Assembly: GCF_003333305.1 (NCBI RefSeq)
Contig: NZ_QOLD01000004.1
Coordinates: 1 to 64,000 of the forward strand
Origin: Candidatus Colwellia aromaticivorans
GTDB taxonomy: Bacteria > Pseudomonadota > Gammaproteobacteria > Enterobacterales > Alteromonadaceae
DNA length: 64,000 nt
Direction of reading: 5' to 3'
Part shown: positions 43,205 through 54,728 of the stretch, piece by piece
Layout of the letters: every line of letters begins with the position of its first letter
Position numbering within the stretch: the stretch's first letter is position 1
Translations under genes and position numbers: made by a program
Notes under the pieces: model-generated
Seen by the model: only the letters and a program-made list of their open reading frames with translations
Told to the model about the DNA's origin: nothing
The model's database searches: none

Positions 43205-44771
43205 GCCCTCACCTCAATTTATGGTACAACTGCTACATGATTTTGCCATCAAGTTACCGAATGATTTTACCCAAGCTAACCTACTGGGTGACTTAACTAA
43301 TGACACTCGACAGCTTAATTCAGGTGATGTTTTTTGTGCCATCATTGGTCATGTTGTCGATGGTCGAAAATATATTACTGGCGCTATCAACAAAGGGGCT
43401 AGTTTAGTTTTAGCTGAATGCTTAGATGAAAGTGAGCATGGCAATATTGTTTTTCAACAAGATGTTGCTGTTGTGAGTTTTTACCAATTAAATAAAGAAT
43501 TATTTACCCTTGCCAGTGCTTATTATCAAACACCTCAAGCAAAAATGACCATGATAGGTATTACCGGCACTAATGGTAAAACGAGTACTAGCCAGTTACT
43601 TGGACAAATACTAACAAGTTGTCAAAAGCCTTGTGCAATTATCGGTACTAATGGCGCAGGGTTGGTGAATGATTTACAAACCATAGAAAATACTACGCCA
43701 AGTGCCACTGATTTAGTGCAATTATTCAACCAATTCAATAAACAAAAAATAACGCACCTTGCCATGGAAGTTTCTTCACATGCGCTTGAGCAAGGTCGCG
43801 TTAACGGTAATGCCTTTGATATAGCCGTTTTTACCAATTTAAGCCGAGATCATTTAGATTATCACGGCAGTATGGCTGATTATGCCGCGGCAAAAAGACA
43901 GTTATTCATTCATAACGATAAGCAAGTTGCCGTGTTAAATGGTGATGATCAACAAGTTGAAATGTGGCTTGCAACATGGCCAGATAATCAAAAAAATCTG
44001 TGGCTATACGGGCGTAGTGATTTAGTTAGCAACTCAAGCCAGTTTGTTAGCTGTTATAACATTGAGCACCATAGCCAGGGTGTTGATTTTATTTTAAATA
44101 CGCATCTAGGCAATATTGAAATTCAAAGTCCATTATTGGGTGATTTTAATATTGATAACTTGTTAGCGGTGATTGCGGTGTTATTGATTGAAGGACTTTC
44201 CTTAGACAATATCGCGCAAAAAATCACTAGTGTTAAGGCTATTGCAGGTCGTATGGAAGCCTTTTCGGTAGAATCATCCATATCAACATCATCAACAGTG
44301 CCAACAGCGGTAGTAGATTATGCCCATACCCCTGACGCTTTAGATAAAGCGTTACTGGCTTGTCGTCAACATTGTCATGGTAGTTTATACGTAGTTTTTG
44401 GTTGTGGTGGGGAGCGAGATAAAGGCAAGCGAGTGCTAATGGCGCAAGCAGCAGAAAAGCATGCAGATTACTTGGTAATCACTAATGATAACCCGCGCTC
44501 TGAAACGCCCATGAGTATCATCAATGATATTTTAGTAGGCTTAACGCCACAGGCACAATACAAAGTTATTGTTGATAGAGAACAGGCCGTATTGGCAACC
44601 TTGAGCGAAGCTAACAGTGATGATGTGGTGTTGTTAGCAGGCAAAGGGCATGAAGATTATATTATTTTAGGTAAAGATAAAGTTGGCTACAACGAACGAC
44701 AAGTTGTGATGAACTTTTTTAAGCAAGTTAACGCTAACCCTACGTTTAAATCAGTAGGTACTCAATTATGA
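43197..44771 (+). CDS. murE: UDP-MurNAc-tripeptide synthetase MurE
   Basis: An enzyme of about 524 residues that adds meso-diaminopimelate to UDP-MurNAc-L-Ala-D-Glu. ATP-binding GITGTNGKTST and the DNPRSE motif, which marks the meso-DAP-specific type, are present. The start at 43197 is chosen because GGAGG lies six bases upstream; an adjacent ATG at 43194 is too close. The reading frame overlaps the end of ftsI by 8 bases and its stop overlaps the murF start. Confidence 0.96.
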   Translation: MSKPSPQFMVQLLHDFAIKLPNDFTQANLLGDLTNDTRQLNSGDVFCAIIGHVVDGRKYITGAINKGASLVLAECLDESEHGNIVFQQDVAVVSFYQLNKELFTLASAYYQTPQAKMTMIGITGTNGKTSTSQLLGQILTSCQKPCAIIGTNGAGLVNDLQTIENTTPSATDLVQLFNQFNKQKITHLAMEVSSHALEQGRVNGNAFDIAVFTNLSRDHLDYHGSMADYAAAKRQLFIHNDKQVAVLNGDDQQVEMWLATWPDNQKNLWLYGRSDLVSNSSQFVSCYNIEHHSQGVDFILNTHLGNIEIQSPLLGDFNIDNLLAVIAVLLIEGLSLDNIAQKITSVKAIAGRMEAFSVESSISTSSTVPTAVVDYAHTPDALDKALLACRQHCHGSLYVVFGCGGERDKGKRVLMAQAAEKHADYLVITNDNPRSETPMSIINDILVGLTPQAQYKVIVDREQAVLATLSEANSDDVVLLAGKGHEDYIILGKDKVGYNERQVVMNFFKQVNANPTFKSVGTQL

Positions 44772-46273
44772 TTACACTAGATTTAGCCACGTTAGCAATA
44801 GTAACCAATGGTCAGTTACTTTGTCATGAATCACTTAAATCAGTCACTATCGAAAATTTGATAACTGATTCACGTGCGCTAAAGTTGCAAGAAAAGAGCA
44901 AAGATGCCTTTTTAGCGCTAAAAGGCCCTAACTTTGACGGGCATCGCTTTGCTCAACAAGTTGTTGATAAAGGGTGTCAGGTGTTAATTGTTGATCATCA
45001 AATTGACGGTTTAAACACTGAAACGGTCGCTCAAATAATTGTTGATGATACGCGTATTGCTTTGGGTAAAATAGCGGCTTATGTGAAGCAGCAAGTAGCC
45101 CCTAAAACTATTGGTATTACGGGGAGTAGCGGTAAAACTACCGTAAAAGAAATGTTAGCAGCCATTTTATCTCGGTTAGGTAAAGTATTAGCAACTAATG
45201 GAAATTTTAATAACGATATAGGTGTGCCCTTAACGTTATTACGCTTAACACATGATGATGATTTTGCGGTAATAGAAATGGGCGCGAATCATATTGGTGA
45301 AATTGCGTATACAACAGAATTAGTTAAACCCGATGTTGCCATGATCAACAATATAGCCGCAGCACATTTAGAAGGTTTTGGTGATTTATGTGGCGTTGCT
45401 CGTGCTAAGGGTGAAATATTTTCCGGTTTAGCTGCTGACGGTATTGCGCTTTATAACCAAGACACAAAATACACCAGTAAATGGCAATGGCGCTTAACGG
45501 ACAAACAAGTTCGTACATTTTCTTGTGCTAACTCTAGGTATACCGATGCCCCTGTTAACGCCGATATTTATAGCAATAACGTCTGTTTAGATGACAATGG
45601 CTGTGCCAGTTTTGATTTACAAGCATCTCTTGGTCAATGTTCAATAAAACTTAACGTGCCGGGTAAGCATAATGTTTGTAATGCTGTCGCTGCGGCTGCT
45701 GCCGCCATTGAATGCGGTGCAAGTTTACAGGATATCCGCTTAGGTCTAGCTGATATGGCGCCAGTAAAAGGGCGATTGAATATCCATCACTTAACAAGCA
45801 AAAATTCAGTCAAAGAAATAAAGCTAATTGATGATACTTATAATGCGAATGTGGAGTCGATTAAAGCGGCAATTTCTTTGTTAGCTAATTATTCAGGCCA
45901 ACAGGTTTTAATTTTGGGTGATATGGCTGAACTTGGCAGTGAAGCACGTAGTTACCATCAAGAAGTGGGGGAGTTTGCCAAAGAACAGGGTATTAATGTT
46001 CTCCTTACCCTCGGTGTATTAAGTCAAAATACTAGTGATGCTTTCGCTCACCAAAATGAAGCCATGAGTAAACACTTTAGTGAACGTGCTGACTTATCAG
46101 CATACTTATTTTCACTGCTCACACAAAACAAGAAAAATCAGGAATCGAATATCAATATTTTAGTAAAAGGCTCACGTAGCGCTCATATGGAAAATGTCGT
46201 TGAAGAGATAATTAGTTGGCATGAGAACCGTTGTCAAAACAGCGTTTGCCATGCATCTGAGGACAATTCTTAA
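44768..46273 (+). CDS. murF: UDP-MurNAc-pentapeptide synthetase MurF
   Basis: A 501-residue ligase that adds D-Ala-D-Ala to the UDP-MurNAc tripeptide. The P-loop is [13 protein letters not shown] (about 117-129), followed by [13 protein letters not shown] and the C-terminal [13 protein letters not shown]. The ATG overlaps the murE stop by 4 bases and the stop overlaps the mraY start by one. Confidence 0.97.
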   Translation: MITLDLATLAIVTNGQLLCHESLKSVTIENLITDSRALKLQEKSKDAFLALKGPNFDGHRFAQQVVDKGCQVLIVDHQIDGLNTETVAQIIVDDTRIALGKIAAYVKQQVAPKTIGITGSSGKTTVKEMLAAILSRLGKVLATNGNFNNDIGVPLTLLRLTHDDDFAVIEMGANHIGEIAYTTELVKPDVAMINNIAAAHLEGFGDLCGVARAKGEIFSGLAADGIALYNQDTKYTSKWQWRLTDKQVRTFSCANSRYTDAPVNADIYSNNVCLDDNGCASFDLQASLGQCSIKLNVPGKHNVCNAVAAAAAAIECGASLQDIRLGLADMAPVKGRLNIHHLTSKNSVKEIKLIDDTYNANVESIKAAISLLANYSGQQVLILGDMAELGSEARSYHQEVGEFAKEQGINVLLTLGVLSQNTSDAFAHQNEAMSKHFSERADLSAYLFSLLTQNKKNQESNINILVKGSRSAHMENVVEEIISWHENRCQNSVCHASEDNS

Positions 46274-47352
46274 TGTTACATTGGCTAGCCGAATATTTAA
46301 CCCAATACTATAGTGCGTTTAATGTATTTTCGTACTTAACTCTTCGTGCAATTGTTAGCACGTTAACCGCGTTATTTATTTCTCTTTTCTTTGGTCCTAA
46401 ATTAATTCGTTATTTACAAAAAATGCAAATAGGGCAAACAATTCGCAGTGATGGCCCTGAAAGTCATTTATCAAAATCGGGTACGCCAACGATGGGCGGT
46501 ATTTTAATTTTAGCCGGCATTGTTTTTAGCGTATTACTGTGGGCTGATTTAAGTAATGTCTATGTTTGGGTTGTGTTGTTTGTTGTAGTAAGTTTTGGCG
46601 CAATTGGCTTTGTTGATGATTACCGTAAAGTGATACGAAAAGACTCAAATGGCTTAATCGCCAAATGGAAATATTTCTGGCAAACCGTAGTAGGTTTAGC
46701 CACAGCAATATTTTTATATCAAATATCACACCCAGAACAAACCTTTTTACTTATACCATTTATTAAAGATGTTATGCCACAACTGGGCATTTTTTATATT
46801 GTGCTGACCTATTTTGTCATTGTTGGTACTAGCAATGCGGTTAATTTAACGGATGGTTTAGATGGTTTAGCCATAGTGCCAACTATCATGGTTGCTGGCG
46901 CTTTTGCGTTGTTCGCCTATGTTACCGGTCACGTTAATTTTTCTAGTTATTTAAATATTCCTTATATCGCCATGACCTCAGAGTTAGTGGTGGTTTGTAC
47001 TGCCATTGTTGGTGCAGGTCTGGGCTTCTTATGGTTTAACACGTACCCAGCACAAGTTTTTATGGGAGATGTTGGTTCCTTAGCTTTAGGCGCAGCATTA
47101 GGAGTAATTGCTGTTTTAGTGAGACAAGAATTAGTGCTTTTTATTATGGGCGGCGTTTTCGTGATGGAAACGGTCTCGGTAATTTTGCAAGTTGGCTCAT
47201 ATAAATTACGCGGTCAGCGAATTTTTCGTATGGCGCCAATTCATCACCATTACGAATTAAAAGGTTGGCCTGAACCACGAGTGATTGTGCGCTTTTGGAT
47301 CATATCATTAATTTTAGTCTTGATTGGATTAGCAACGTTGAAACTGAGATAA
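46273..47352 (+). CDS. mraY: phospho-MurNAc-pentapeptide translocase MraY
   Basis: A 359-residue inner-membrane enzyme with ten membrane helices that makes lipid I from UDP-MurNAc-pentapeptide and undecaprenyl phosphate. The catalytic motifs [19 protein letters not shown] and the [11 protein letters not shown] segment are intact. It overlaps murF by one base. A 128-base gap with repeat sequence separates it from murD. Confidence 0.98.
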   Translation: MLHWLAEYLTQYYSAFNVFSYLTLRAIVSTLTALFISLFFGPKLIRYLQKMQIGQTIRSDGPESHLSKSGTPTMGGILILAGIVFSVLLWADLSNVYVWVVLFVVVSFGAIGFVDDYRKVIRKDSNGLIAKWKYFWQTVVGLATAIFLYQISHPEQTFLLIPFIKDVMPQLGIFYIVLTYFVIVGTSNAVNLTDGLDGLAIVPTIMVAGAFALFAYVTGHVNFSSYLNIPYIAMTSELVVVCTAIVGAGLGFLWFNTYPAQVFMGDVGSLALGAALGVIAVLVRQELVLFIMGGVFVMETVSVILQVGSYKLRGQRIFRMAPIHHHYELKGWPEPRVIVRFWIISLILVLIGLATLKLR

Positions 47353-47480
47353 AAGCGAGTAGCGAGTAACTAGTTACGAGTTGCGAAAACAAAGTGTTTA
47401 TATAGTATGTTCGAAACTTTCCTTGCTCGAAACTGAGTGGCGAATAAGAAAGCAATCAGAGAAAGAGAAGCAAAAGAAAA
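47353..47480. repeat. intergenic ACTCG-type repeat between mraY and murD
   Basis: Words such as GCGAGTAGCGAGTAACTAG and TTACGAGTTGCGAA form an imperfect palindrome, related to the CTCGTAACT repeats at 571-697 and 63753-63780. It is the longest break between mraY and ftsZ other than none at all at most junctions, and looks like an insertion or expansion that the operon tolerates. Confidence 0.55.
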
Positions 47481-48914
47481 ATGACCTTGTTAGCAGATTT
47501 TAAAGATAAACAAATTTTAGTGCTAGGCGCTGGCATCACAGGCATGTCTTGTGTTCGCTACCTTAGTGCTCAGGGTTTGTGCTTTGCTGTTAATGATTCA
47601 CGCACTCAACCTTTTGCTGGTGATTACAATGAACGACAATTTAGTGAAGAATTTCCTCGTGCTAGTTTACATTTAGGGCAATGGCGCAGCGAATTAATTG
47701 CGAATGCTGACATTATTTTGATAAGCCCTGGTATTGATAGTGCGATTGTTGAAATAGCCCAACATATCTCAGCTGATTGTCGTGTTATGGGTGATGTCGA
47801 GCTATTTTGTTTACTTAATAATGAACGGTTTAATCAACCCGATGTTAACCCCATTCAAATATTAGCGGTAACGGGATCAAATGGTAAATCTACCGTAGTT
47901 TCTTTACTGGCTCATTTAGCCGATAGTTTAGGCGTAAATGCTCAACTTGGCGGTAACATTGGTCAGCCGGTCTTAGATATTTTCACCAAAGAAACAACGG
48001 GTGAAAATACCGATATACCAGCAATGTTAATTTTAGAGCTATCGAGCTTTCAATTAGAAACGTTAACAAGTATGCAAGCTATTGCTACTAGCGTGCTAAA
48101 TGTTAGTGATGATCATCTAGATCGTCATCAGAGTATGGAAAATTACCAAGGTATTAAACAAAGTATTTATCCGCAAGGTAAATTAGCCATAATTAACCGT
48201 GATGATGAGGCCACTAAAGCTCTTAATGAATTCCAGCCTGTTATTTCTTTTGGTAGTGATGCACCTGCTCAAAATCAGTTTGGCGTAACACGGGTAAATG
48301 GTAAAGCTATGTTAGCTTTTGCAGAGCAAAACTTAATCACGTTAGATGAACTACCGCTAGCAGGTATGCACAATGCATTGAATTATTTAGCCGTTTTAGC
48401 ACTTGGCTACAGCGCGGGTTGGTCGTTAACGGCAATGGTGAAAAATTTAGCTGGATTTACTGGCTTAGCACACCGTTGTCAAAAAATAGTCAGTGATGAT
48501 GGTATTACTTGGATAAATGATTCAAAAGCCACTAATATTGGCGCAACTATCGCTGCCATTAACGGTTTAGCACAAACACTAACATCACAAGATGGCGTTA
48601 AACAAAAATTAATTTTAATTGCTGGTGGCGATGGTAAAGGCGCAGATTTTACGCCATTAACTGAGCCATTAACTATGCATGTTAGTCAAGTTATTACGCT
48701 AGGTAAAGATGGCGATAAAATTGCGGAATTAGTTCAGAGTGCTAATAAGGTAACGAGTTTATTTACCGCGGTACAAACAGCGAAATCAGTAGCCAAAACA
48801 GGCGATATTGTTTTGTTATCTCCAGCTTGCGCTAGTTTAGATATGTTTAAGAATTTTGGTGATCGCGGTGAGCAATTTATTGCTGCTGTGGCGAAAGTCA
48901 CGGAGGCAAGTTAA
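47481..48914 (+). CDS. murD: UDP-MurNAc-L-alanine:D-glutamate ligase MurD
   Basis: A 477-residue ligase. The nucleotide motif VTGSNGKSTVVSLL (about 132-145), LSSFQLETL and SPACASLDMFKNFGDRGEQF near the C-terminus identify MurD. The stop overlaps the ftsW start by one base. Confidence 0.97.
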   Translation: MTLLADFKDKQILVLGAGITGMSCVRYLSAQGLCFAVNDSRTQPFAGDYNERQFSEEFPRASLHLGQWRSELIANADIILISPGIDSAIVEIAQHISADCRVMGDVELFCLLNNERFNQPDVNPIQILAVTGSNGKSTVVSLLAHLADSLGVNAQLGGNIGQPVLDIFTKETTGENTDIPAMLILELSSFQLETLTSMQAIATSVLNVSDDHLDRHQSMENYQGIKQSIYPQGKLAIINRDDEATKALNEFQPVISFGSDAPAQNQFGVTRVNGKAMLAFAEQNLITLDELPLAGMHNALNYLAVLALGYSAGWSLTAMVKNLAGFTGLAHRCQKIVSDDGITWINDSKATNIGATIAAINGLAQTLTSQDGVKQKLILIAGGDGKGADFTPLTEPLTMHVSQVITLGKDGDKIAELVQSANKVTSLFTAVQTAKSVAKTGDIVLLSPACASLDMFKNFGDRGEQFIAAVAKVTEAS

Positions 48915-50191
48915 TGGCAACATCAACCACTCAAACTGAAAGCCAAATGCAATTGCCACTTTATCAAGAAGTGTTGAGCAACTTGGTTAATAAGTTTCAT
49001 AAATTTAATCAATTTAGTTCATCTAATGTAAATAATGATAGAGCCGTTTTTGATCGCAGCTTTATCGTGATAGCGCTAGTTATGTATATGATTGGCTTGA
49101 TCATGGTTGCAAGCTCTTCTATGCCAGTGGCAGAGCGCCTTTTTAATAACCCTTTTCACTTTGTTATTCGTCATGCTATTTATATTGTTTTAAGTCTTGG
49201 TGTTGCGGGCGTAGCCTTACAAATACCCATGGCTTGGTGGCAAAAAAATAGCGGCTATCTATTAATGTTTGGCATATTTTTGTTAGTAACCGTTTTGTTT
49301 ATTGGGCGCTCAGTTAACGGTTCAACGCGTTGGATTGGTCTTGGCCCTATTACTATACAAGCGGCAGAGCCAGCGAAGTTATTTTTCTTTTGTTATTTGG
49401 CCGCTTATTTAGTGCGCCGTCGCGATCAAGTAATGGAAGATTGGCGAGGTTTTGCTAAACCATTAGTCGTGTTTGCTATATTGGCTGGCTTGTTATTAAG
49501 GCAACCTGACTTAGGCACCATTATCGTGATGTTTGTTACTACGTTTGGTTTGCTATTTTTAGCGGGCGCCAAACTTTGGCAATTTATTAGCTTGGCATCA
49601 GTAGGGGTTGTTCTATTGTCTTTGCTAGCAGTTTTTGAGCCCTACCGCTGGCGTAGAATTACTAGCTTTTTAGATCCATGGCAAGATCCCTTTGGAAGTG
49701 GTTACCAGTTAACTCAGTCACTGATGGCATATGGTCGAGGTGAAGTTTTTGGTCAGGGTTTAGGGAATAGTATTCAAAAATTAGAATATTTACCCGAAGC
49801 ACATACCGATTTTGTTATGGCAGTATTAGCAGAAGAGTTTGGCTTTATCGGTATAGCATTAATTTTATTATTGAGCATGGTATTGGTATTTAAAGCCTTG
49901 ATGTTAGGAAAGAAAGCACTTACTAAAGAGAAATATTTTGAAGGTTTTTTCGCTTATGCTATTGGTATTTGGATATGTTTTCAAGCGGCCGTAAATGTTG
50001 GTGCCAGTGCAGGCATAGTACCGACTAAAGGGTTAACTATGCCACTGATAAGTTATGGCGGTAGCTCTATGATTATCATGACGCTTGCCGTGGTGATTTT
50101 AATTCGTATCGATCACGAATTACGTATGCAAAGTATTCAAGCGACTTCATCTAAAAGAAAAGATAGAAAAATAGGAGGCGAGAATGTCTAA
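48914..50191 (+). CDS. ftsW: septal peptidoglycan glycosyltransferase FtsW
   Basis: A 425-residue SEDS protein with about ten membrane helices, the division-specific glycosyltransferase acting with FtsI. Signatures: WIGLGPITIQAAEPAKL, YQLTQSLMAYGRGEVFGQG and GIVPTKGLTMPLISYGGSS. The N-terminal 45 residues are polar and longer than in E. coli-like proteins. It overlaps murG by 8 bases. Confidence 0.97.
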   Translation: MATSTTQTESQMQLPLYQEVLSNLVNKFHKFNQFSSSNVNNDRAVFDRSFIVIALVMYMIGLIMVASSSMPVAERLFNNPFHFVIRHAIYIVLSLGVAGVALQIPMAWWQKNSGYLLMFGIFLLVTVLFIGRSVNGSTRWIGLGPITIQAAEPAKLFFFCYLAAYLVRRRDQVMEDWRGFAKPLVVFAILAGLLLRQPDLGTIIVMFVTTFGLLFLAGAKLWQFISLASVGVVLLSLLAVFEPYRWRRITSFLDPWQDPFGSGYQLTQSLMAYGRGEVFGQGLGNSIQKLEYLPEAHTDFVMAVLAEEFGFIGIALILLLSMVLVFKALMLGKKALTKEKYFEGFFAYAIGIWICFQAAVNVGASAGIVPTKGLTMPLISYGGSSMIIMTLAVVILIRIDHELRMQSIQATSSKRKDRKIGGENV

Positions 50192-51329
50192 TCAACATAG
50201 CGCACCTACATTACTAGTGATGGCAGGGGGAACCGGTGGGCACATATTTCCGGGACTTGCTGTAGCAGATAAATTAAAAAGTGAAGGATGGCATATTCAT
50301 TGGTTAGGTACGGCTGATCGTATGGAAGCAGATATTATTCCTAAGCATGGCTATGATATTTCTTTTATAAATATTAGTGGACTACGTCATAAAAATTTAC
50401 TGGCTTGGTTGAAATTACCTTTTAAATTAGTGAATTCATTATTACAAGCATTCAGTGTTATTAAAACAATAAAACCTGATGTGGTTTTAGGTATGGGTGG
50501 TTATGCCAGTGCTCCCGGTGGCTTAGCTGCATGGTTAATGAGAAAGCCATTAATAGTACATGAACAAAATGCGGCCGCTGGGTTAACTAATCGATTATTA
50601 GCGCGGATTGCCAATAAAGTCTGTTGCGCTTTTCCAAATGCTTTTAAAAACGATATTAGTGCAGAAGTCGTGGGTAACCCTTTAAGAGCAAGTATTGGAA
50701 ATCATGTAGATCATCAAGTAGAACATAGCATTAGTGAAGACATCGCTAAAATAAGCAACAATATTTTGGTTGTAGGTGGCAGTTTAGGTGCACAAGTATT
50801 AAATCAAATTGTGCCAATGAGTTTTGCTCAATTGGTAGGGAATGATAGCAACGCCGCCGAACAATTACCTTACAACATACGCCACCAAACAGGTAAAGGT
50901 AAACAAAACGAAGTTATTGAAGCGTATAACCAACAAGATTTAAACAATGGCAAAATACGCGTTACAGAATTTATTGATGATATAGCCAGTGCATACAAAT
51001 GGGCTGATGTTGTTATTTGTAGAGCAGGGGCATTAACTGTTTCGGAGCTAGCGATGGCTGCAACGCCTGCTATTTTTGTGCCTTTGCCCCACGCAGTTGA
51101 TGATCACCAAGTTAAAAATGCCCAATACTTGGTTTCTCGTGGTGGGGCAATTTTAGTAAAGCAACAAGACTTAACAAGTGATGGCTTGACTAAATTATTA
51201 AATGAATTGTTTAGTGAACCACACATTTTAAAGAATATGGCGCAATCGGCTTTAGCCGCTGCGGATATAAATGCAACAGATAAAGTTGCCCATATTTGTC
51301 AGCAATTTGTATGTAGCAATAAAAGTTAA
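50184..51329 (+). CDS. murG: UDP-GlcNAc transferase MurG
   Basis: A 381-residue GT-B glycosyltransferase that converts lipid I to lipid II at the inner membrane. MAGGTGGHIFPGLAVADKL (about 13-31), HEQNAAAGLTNR and GGSLGAQVLN identify it. A Gly-rich ribosome-binding site AGGAGGCGAG precedes the start within ftsW. Confidence 0.97.
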   Translation: MSNQHSAPTLLVMAGGTGGHIFPGLAVADKLKSEGWHIHWLGTADRMEADIIPKHGYDISFINISGLRHKNLLAWLKLPFKLVNSLLQAFSVIKTIKPDVVLGMGGYASAPGGLAAWLMRKPLIVHEQNAAAGLTNRLLARIANKVCCAFPNAFKNDISAEVVGNPLRASIGNHVDHQVEHSISEDIAKISNNILVVGGSLGAQVLNQIVPMSFAQLVGNDSNAAEQLPYNIRHQTGKGKQNEVIEAYNQQDLNNGKIRVTEFIDDIASAYKWADVVICRAGALTVSELAMAATPAIFVPLPHAVDDHQVKNAQYLVSRGGAILVKQQDLTSDGLTKLLNELFSEPHILKNMAQSALAAADINATDKVAHICQQFVCSNKS

Positions 51330-51338
51330 ATAGAGAAA

Positions 51339-52829
51339 ATGAGTAATAACATGAGCCAAAATACAATGAATCAAAGCGCAATGAACCCGAACGCGATGAA
51401 TAAACAGAATGCTAAAATACCAGAAATGCGCCGCGTGAAACGGATCCACTTCGTTGGTATCGGTGGTGCCGGTATGGGCGGTATTGCTGAAGTGTTATTG
51501 AATGAAGGTTATCAAATATCTGGCTCGGATATTGGTGAAAATCAAGTGGTAAAACGTCTTACTAAATTTGGTGCTGATATTACTATTGGTCATGCAAGTG
51601 GAAATGTTATTGGCGCTAGTGTTATCGTGGTCTCAACGGCTATTGATCAGGACAACCCTGAATTAATCGCTGCTAAAGCTGAACGTATTCCGGTCGTTCG
51701 TCGTGCTGAAATGTTAGCCGAATTGATGCGTTTTCGTCATGGAATAGCCATTGCCGGTACCCACGGCAAAACGACTACTACTAGTTTGATTGCTAGCATA
51801 TTCGCACAAGGGCAACTCGATCCTACTTTTGTTATTGGCGGCTTACTCAATAGTGCAGGTACGAATGCTCGTTTAGGCAGTAGCCGATATTTGGTTGCTG
51901 AAGCTGATGAAAGTGATGCTTCATTTTTGCACTTACAGCCAATGGTATCTGTTATTACCAACATTGATGCTGATCATATGGAAACTTATCAAGGTGATTT
52001 TGAAAAACTCAAAGACACTTATATTGAGTTTTTACATAATTTGCCATTTTATGGTTTAGCTGTGGTGTGTATTGATAACCCTGTTGTTCGTGAATTATTA
52101 CCACGCATTAGCCGTCAAGTAATTACCTATGGTTTTTCTGAAGATGCTGACATACGCGCAGCTAATTATCAGCAAGATGGCAGTGTGAGTTACTTCACCG
52201 TAGAAATAAATGGTCAACCACCGCTTGATATGAGTGTTAACTTACCCGGACAGCACAATGTACTTAATGCACTTGCCGGTGTAGCGGTTGCCAAAGACGA
52301 AGGCGTTAACGACGAAGCCATTTGTCAAGCGTTAGCTGAATTTGCAGGTATAGGTCGACGATTTGAACAGCTTGGTGATTTAAGTACTGATGTCGGTAAT
52401 ATGGTACTAGTTGATGATTATGGTCATCATCCAAGTGAAGTTAAAGCCACTATATTAGCGATGCGGACTGGTTGGCCAGATAAACGATTAGTCATGGTAT
52501 TTCAACCCCATCGTTATTCTCGTACGCGTGATTTATATGAAGATTTTGTTGAGGTGTTATCAGAAGTTGATTGTTTGTTTTTGTTGGATGTTTACTCTGC
52601 GGGTGAACCGCCAATAACTTCAGCCGACAGTAAAAGTTTAGCCCGTTCAATTCGTCAACGAGGTCAAATTGAACCTATTTATGTTAGTAATGTTGATATG
52701 TTACCGGCGTTACTTGCGGCACAGTTACAAGATAACGATATGGTTATTACTCAAGGCGCAGGCAATATTGGTGCAGTAGCACGTGACTTATCCTTACACT
52801 CATTATTGCAAGTAGAGCAGGTGAAATAA
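51339..52829 (+). CDS. murC: UDP-MurNAc:L-alanine ligase MurC
   Basis: A 496-residue ligase, the first amino acid addition to UDP-MurNAc. [20 protein letters not shown] (about 35-54), [14 protein letters not shown] and [12 protein letters not shown] identify it. The N-terminus holds five further in-frame Met codons in an Asn/Met-rich stretch ([19 protein letters not shown]), so the true start is uncertain by up to 29 codons. The ribosome-binding site is weak. The stop overlaps ddl. Confidence 0.96.
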   Translation: MSNNMSQNTMNQSAMNPNAMNKQNAKIPEMRRVKRIHFVGIGGAGMGGIAEVLLNEGYQISGSDIGENQVVKRLTKFGADITIGHASGNVIGASVIVVSTAIDQDNPELIAAKAERIPVVRRAEMLAELMRFRHGIAIAGTHGKTTTTSLIASIFAQGQLDPTFVIGGLLNSAGTNARLGSSRYLVAEADESDASFLHLQPMVSVITNIDADHMETYQGDFEKLKDTYIEFLHNLPFYGLAVVCIDNPVVRELLPRISRQVITYGFSEDADIRAANYQQDGSVSYFTVEINGQPPLDMSVNLPGQHNVLNALAGVAVAKDEGVNDEAICQALAEFAGIGRRFEQLGDLSTDVGNMVLVDDYGHHPSEVKATILAMRTGWPDKRLVMVFQPHRYSRTRDLYEDFVEVLSEVDCLFLLDVYSAGEPPITSADSKSLARSIRQRGQIEPIYVSNVDMLPALLAAQLQDNDMVITQGAGNIGAVARDLSLHSLLQVEQVK

Positions 52830-53806
52830 TGACGTTAACGGAAACTGAAAAAATGTCAATATCTCAAAAAATCACACAATTGACTGAATTAAAAAAAGAA
52901 ACGTTAGCTGTGCTATATGGAGGTAATTCTGCTGAACGCGATGTATCGCTAAAGTCAGGTAAAGCGATTGCACAAGGGTTAGAGCAAGCAGGTTTTAACG
53001 TGCGGTTAATTGATACTAAAGATATGCCATTAACAACGTTAGTTAGTCAAAATATAAAGCATGTGTTTATCGCGTTACATGGGCGTGGTGGTGAAGATGG
53101 TTGTTTGCAAGGCGCATTAGAATCATTAGACATCAGTTATACCGGCTCAAATGTTTTAGGCTCGGCTTTATCTATGGATAAAGTGCGTAGCAAACAAATA
53201 TTTAAAGCTTGTGATATACCAACCGCAGCTTTTTCTGTGGTAACAAAAGCCGAATTTTGTGAGTTGGATGTTGAACAGCAGCTCAATGCACTGGGCGGCA
53301 AAGTCATGGTTAAACCCGCTCATGAAGGCTCGAGTATCGGCATGGCAATGGCAGATTCTCCTGCGAAGTTACATAACGCATTAGTGGAAGCTTTTGGTTT
53401 TGATGGTGATGTTTTAGTTGAAGCATGGATTGATGGCCCTGAATATACCGTAGCCATTCTAGGCGATGAAGCACTGCCTGCTATACATATGGAAACACCA
53501 CGAGAGTTTTATGATTATGAAGCTAAATACCAGTCAACGAGTACTCAATACCATTGTCCTTGTGGGTTAAGTGAAAAAGAAGAAGCGTACATTAAAGCGC
53601 TTTCACTAAAGGCATTTAAAGCAACAGGTGCGAGTGGTTGGGGACGCGTTGATTTAATGCAAGATAGCGAAGGGCATTGGCAATTATTAGAAGTGAATAC
53701 CGTACCTGGAATGACACAAACATCATTGGTACCTAAAGCGGCAAAAGTACAGGGTTTAACCTTTAGTGAATTGGTTGAACGTATTGTTTTACTTAGTATT
53801 AGTTAA
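52829..53806 (+). CDS. ddlB: D-alanine--D-alanine ligase
   Basis: A 325-residue ATP-grasp enzyme that makes D-Ala-D-Ala for Mur[18 protein letters not shown] (about 27-43), [11 protein letters not shown] and [18 protein letters not shown] are family motifs. The start follows directly from murC (one-base overlap). The N-terminus is about 20 residues longer than in E. coli DdlB; an inner ATG at 52853 is also possible. Confidence 0.96.
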   Translation: MTLTETEKMSISQKITQLTELKKETLAVLYGGNSAERDVSLKSGKAIAQGLEQAGFNVRLIDTKDMPLTTLVSQNIKHVFIALHGRGGEDGCLQGALESLDISYTGSNVLGSALSMDKVRSKQIFKACDIPTAAFSVVTKAEFCELDVEQQLNALGGKVMVKPAHEGSSIGMAMADSPAKLHNALVEAFGFDGDVLVEAWIDGPEYTVAILGDEALPAIHMETPREFYDYEAKYQSTSTQYHCPCGLSEKEEAYIKALSLKAFKATGASGWGRVDLMQDSEGHWQLLEVNTVPGMTQTSLVPKAAKVQGLTFSELVERIVLLSIS

Positions 53807-53846
53807 CATGGTTTTGGATTTACTCCGACAAAATAGATAATAAGAT

Positions 53847-54728
53847 ATGAAAAATAAGCAATTAATATCAGTGGATCAACAAGCATTATCGTTTGGCCTT
53901 GGCTTGGCGTTTTTCGTGTGTGTGTTTATTAGCTTGATCAGTATTGCTTGGTGGTTGACAAATTTGTTGATGGATCAAGAGAACTTACCCGTGAACTCAG
54001 TAGTGATCACTGGTGAAATGCCTTATACCACGCGCGAAGATGTATTGGCTGTGATGAACAATATAAACTTAGGTAATTTCTTTCAAGTTGATGTCAATGA
54101 AATCCAAAGTCAAGTTTCTGCTTTACCTTGGGTTTACTCTGTTGCGGTAAGAAAGGAATGGCCTAACGAAGTTAAAGTTTATATTGTCGATCAAACGCCT
54201 GTGGCTTTATGGAATGGTGATTTTCTATTGAATCAATTTGGCAAAGCGTTTCAAGCGGATACTCGGCAACTAACACAGGCTTTACCACAATTTTTTGGTC
54301 CTGAAGGTAGCGAGTTATTAGCATTAGAGAATTTTACCAATTTAAACGACCTACTTGAGTATAGGAATTTAGCCATTGATGAGCTCGTACTTAGTGAACG
54401 TTTTTCATGGCAATTGACCTTAAATGATGGCGTTATGTTGAATTTAGGCCGCGAAGAACGAGTAAAGCGTGTGCAAAGATTTATGGATGTATACCCGCTA
54501 ATTAAAACGCATTTAGAACAGCAACCCAAACAGAAAAGAAAACAGAAAAATAATCGTGAAAAACAGTTAAAACAAGCGGTGGATTACATTGATTTACGGT
54601 ATGATACGGGATTGGCAGTTGGCTGGAAGTCAGTAGCCAACTTCCCCTTAAGCATGAAATTACAAAAACAACAAAAAACCAGCCACATACTTATGCTACT
54701 AACAAAAGAGTTCACCTTTAATGTCTAA
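53847..54728 (+). CDS. ftsQ: cell division protein FtsQ
   Basis: A 293-residue bitopic divisome protein. One membrane helix (about 18-40), a POTRA domain (about 52-125, VVITGEMPYTTREDVLAVMN) and a beta domain that binds FtsB. Near the C-terminus there is a Lys/Gln-rich stretch (QQPKQKRKQKNNREKQLKQ, about 226-244) before YIDLRYDTGLAVGW. The stop overlaps the ftsA start by 8 bases. Confidence 0.95.
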   Translation: MKNKQLISVDQQALSFGLGLAFFVCVFISLISIAWWLTNLLMDQENLPVNSVVITGEMPYTTREDVLAVMNNINLGNFFQVDVNEIQSQVSALPWVYSVAVRKEWPNEVKVYIVDQTPVALWNGDFLLNQFGKAFQADTRQLTQALPQFFGPEGSELLALENFTNLNDLLEYRNLAIDELVLSERFSWQLTLNDGVMLNLGREERVKRVQRFMDVYPLIKTHLEQQPKQKRKQKNNREKQLKQAVDYIDLRYDTGLAVGWKSVANFPLSMKLQKQQKTSHILMLLTKEFTFNV

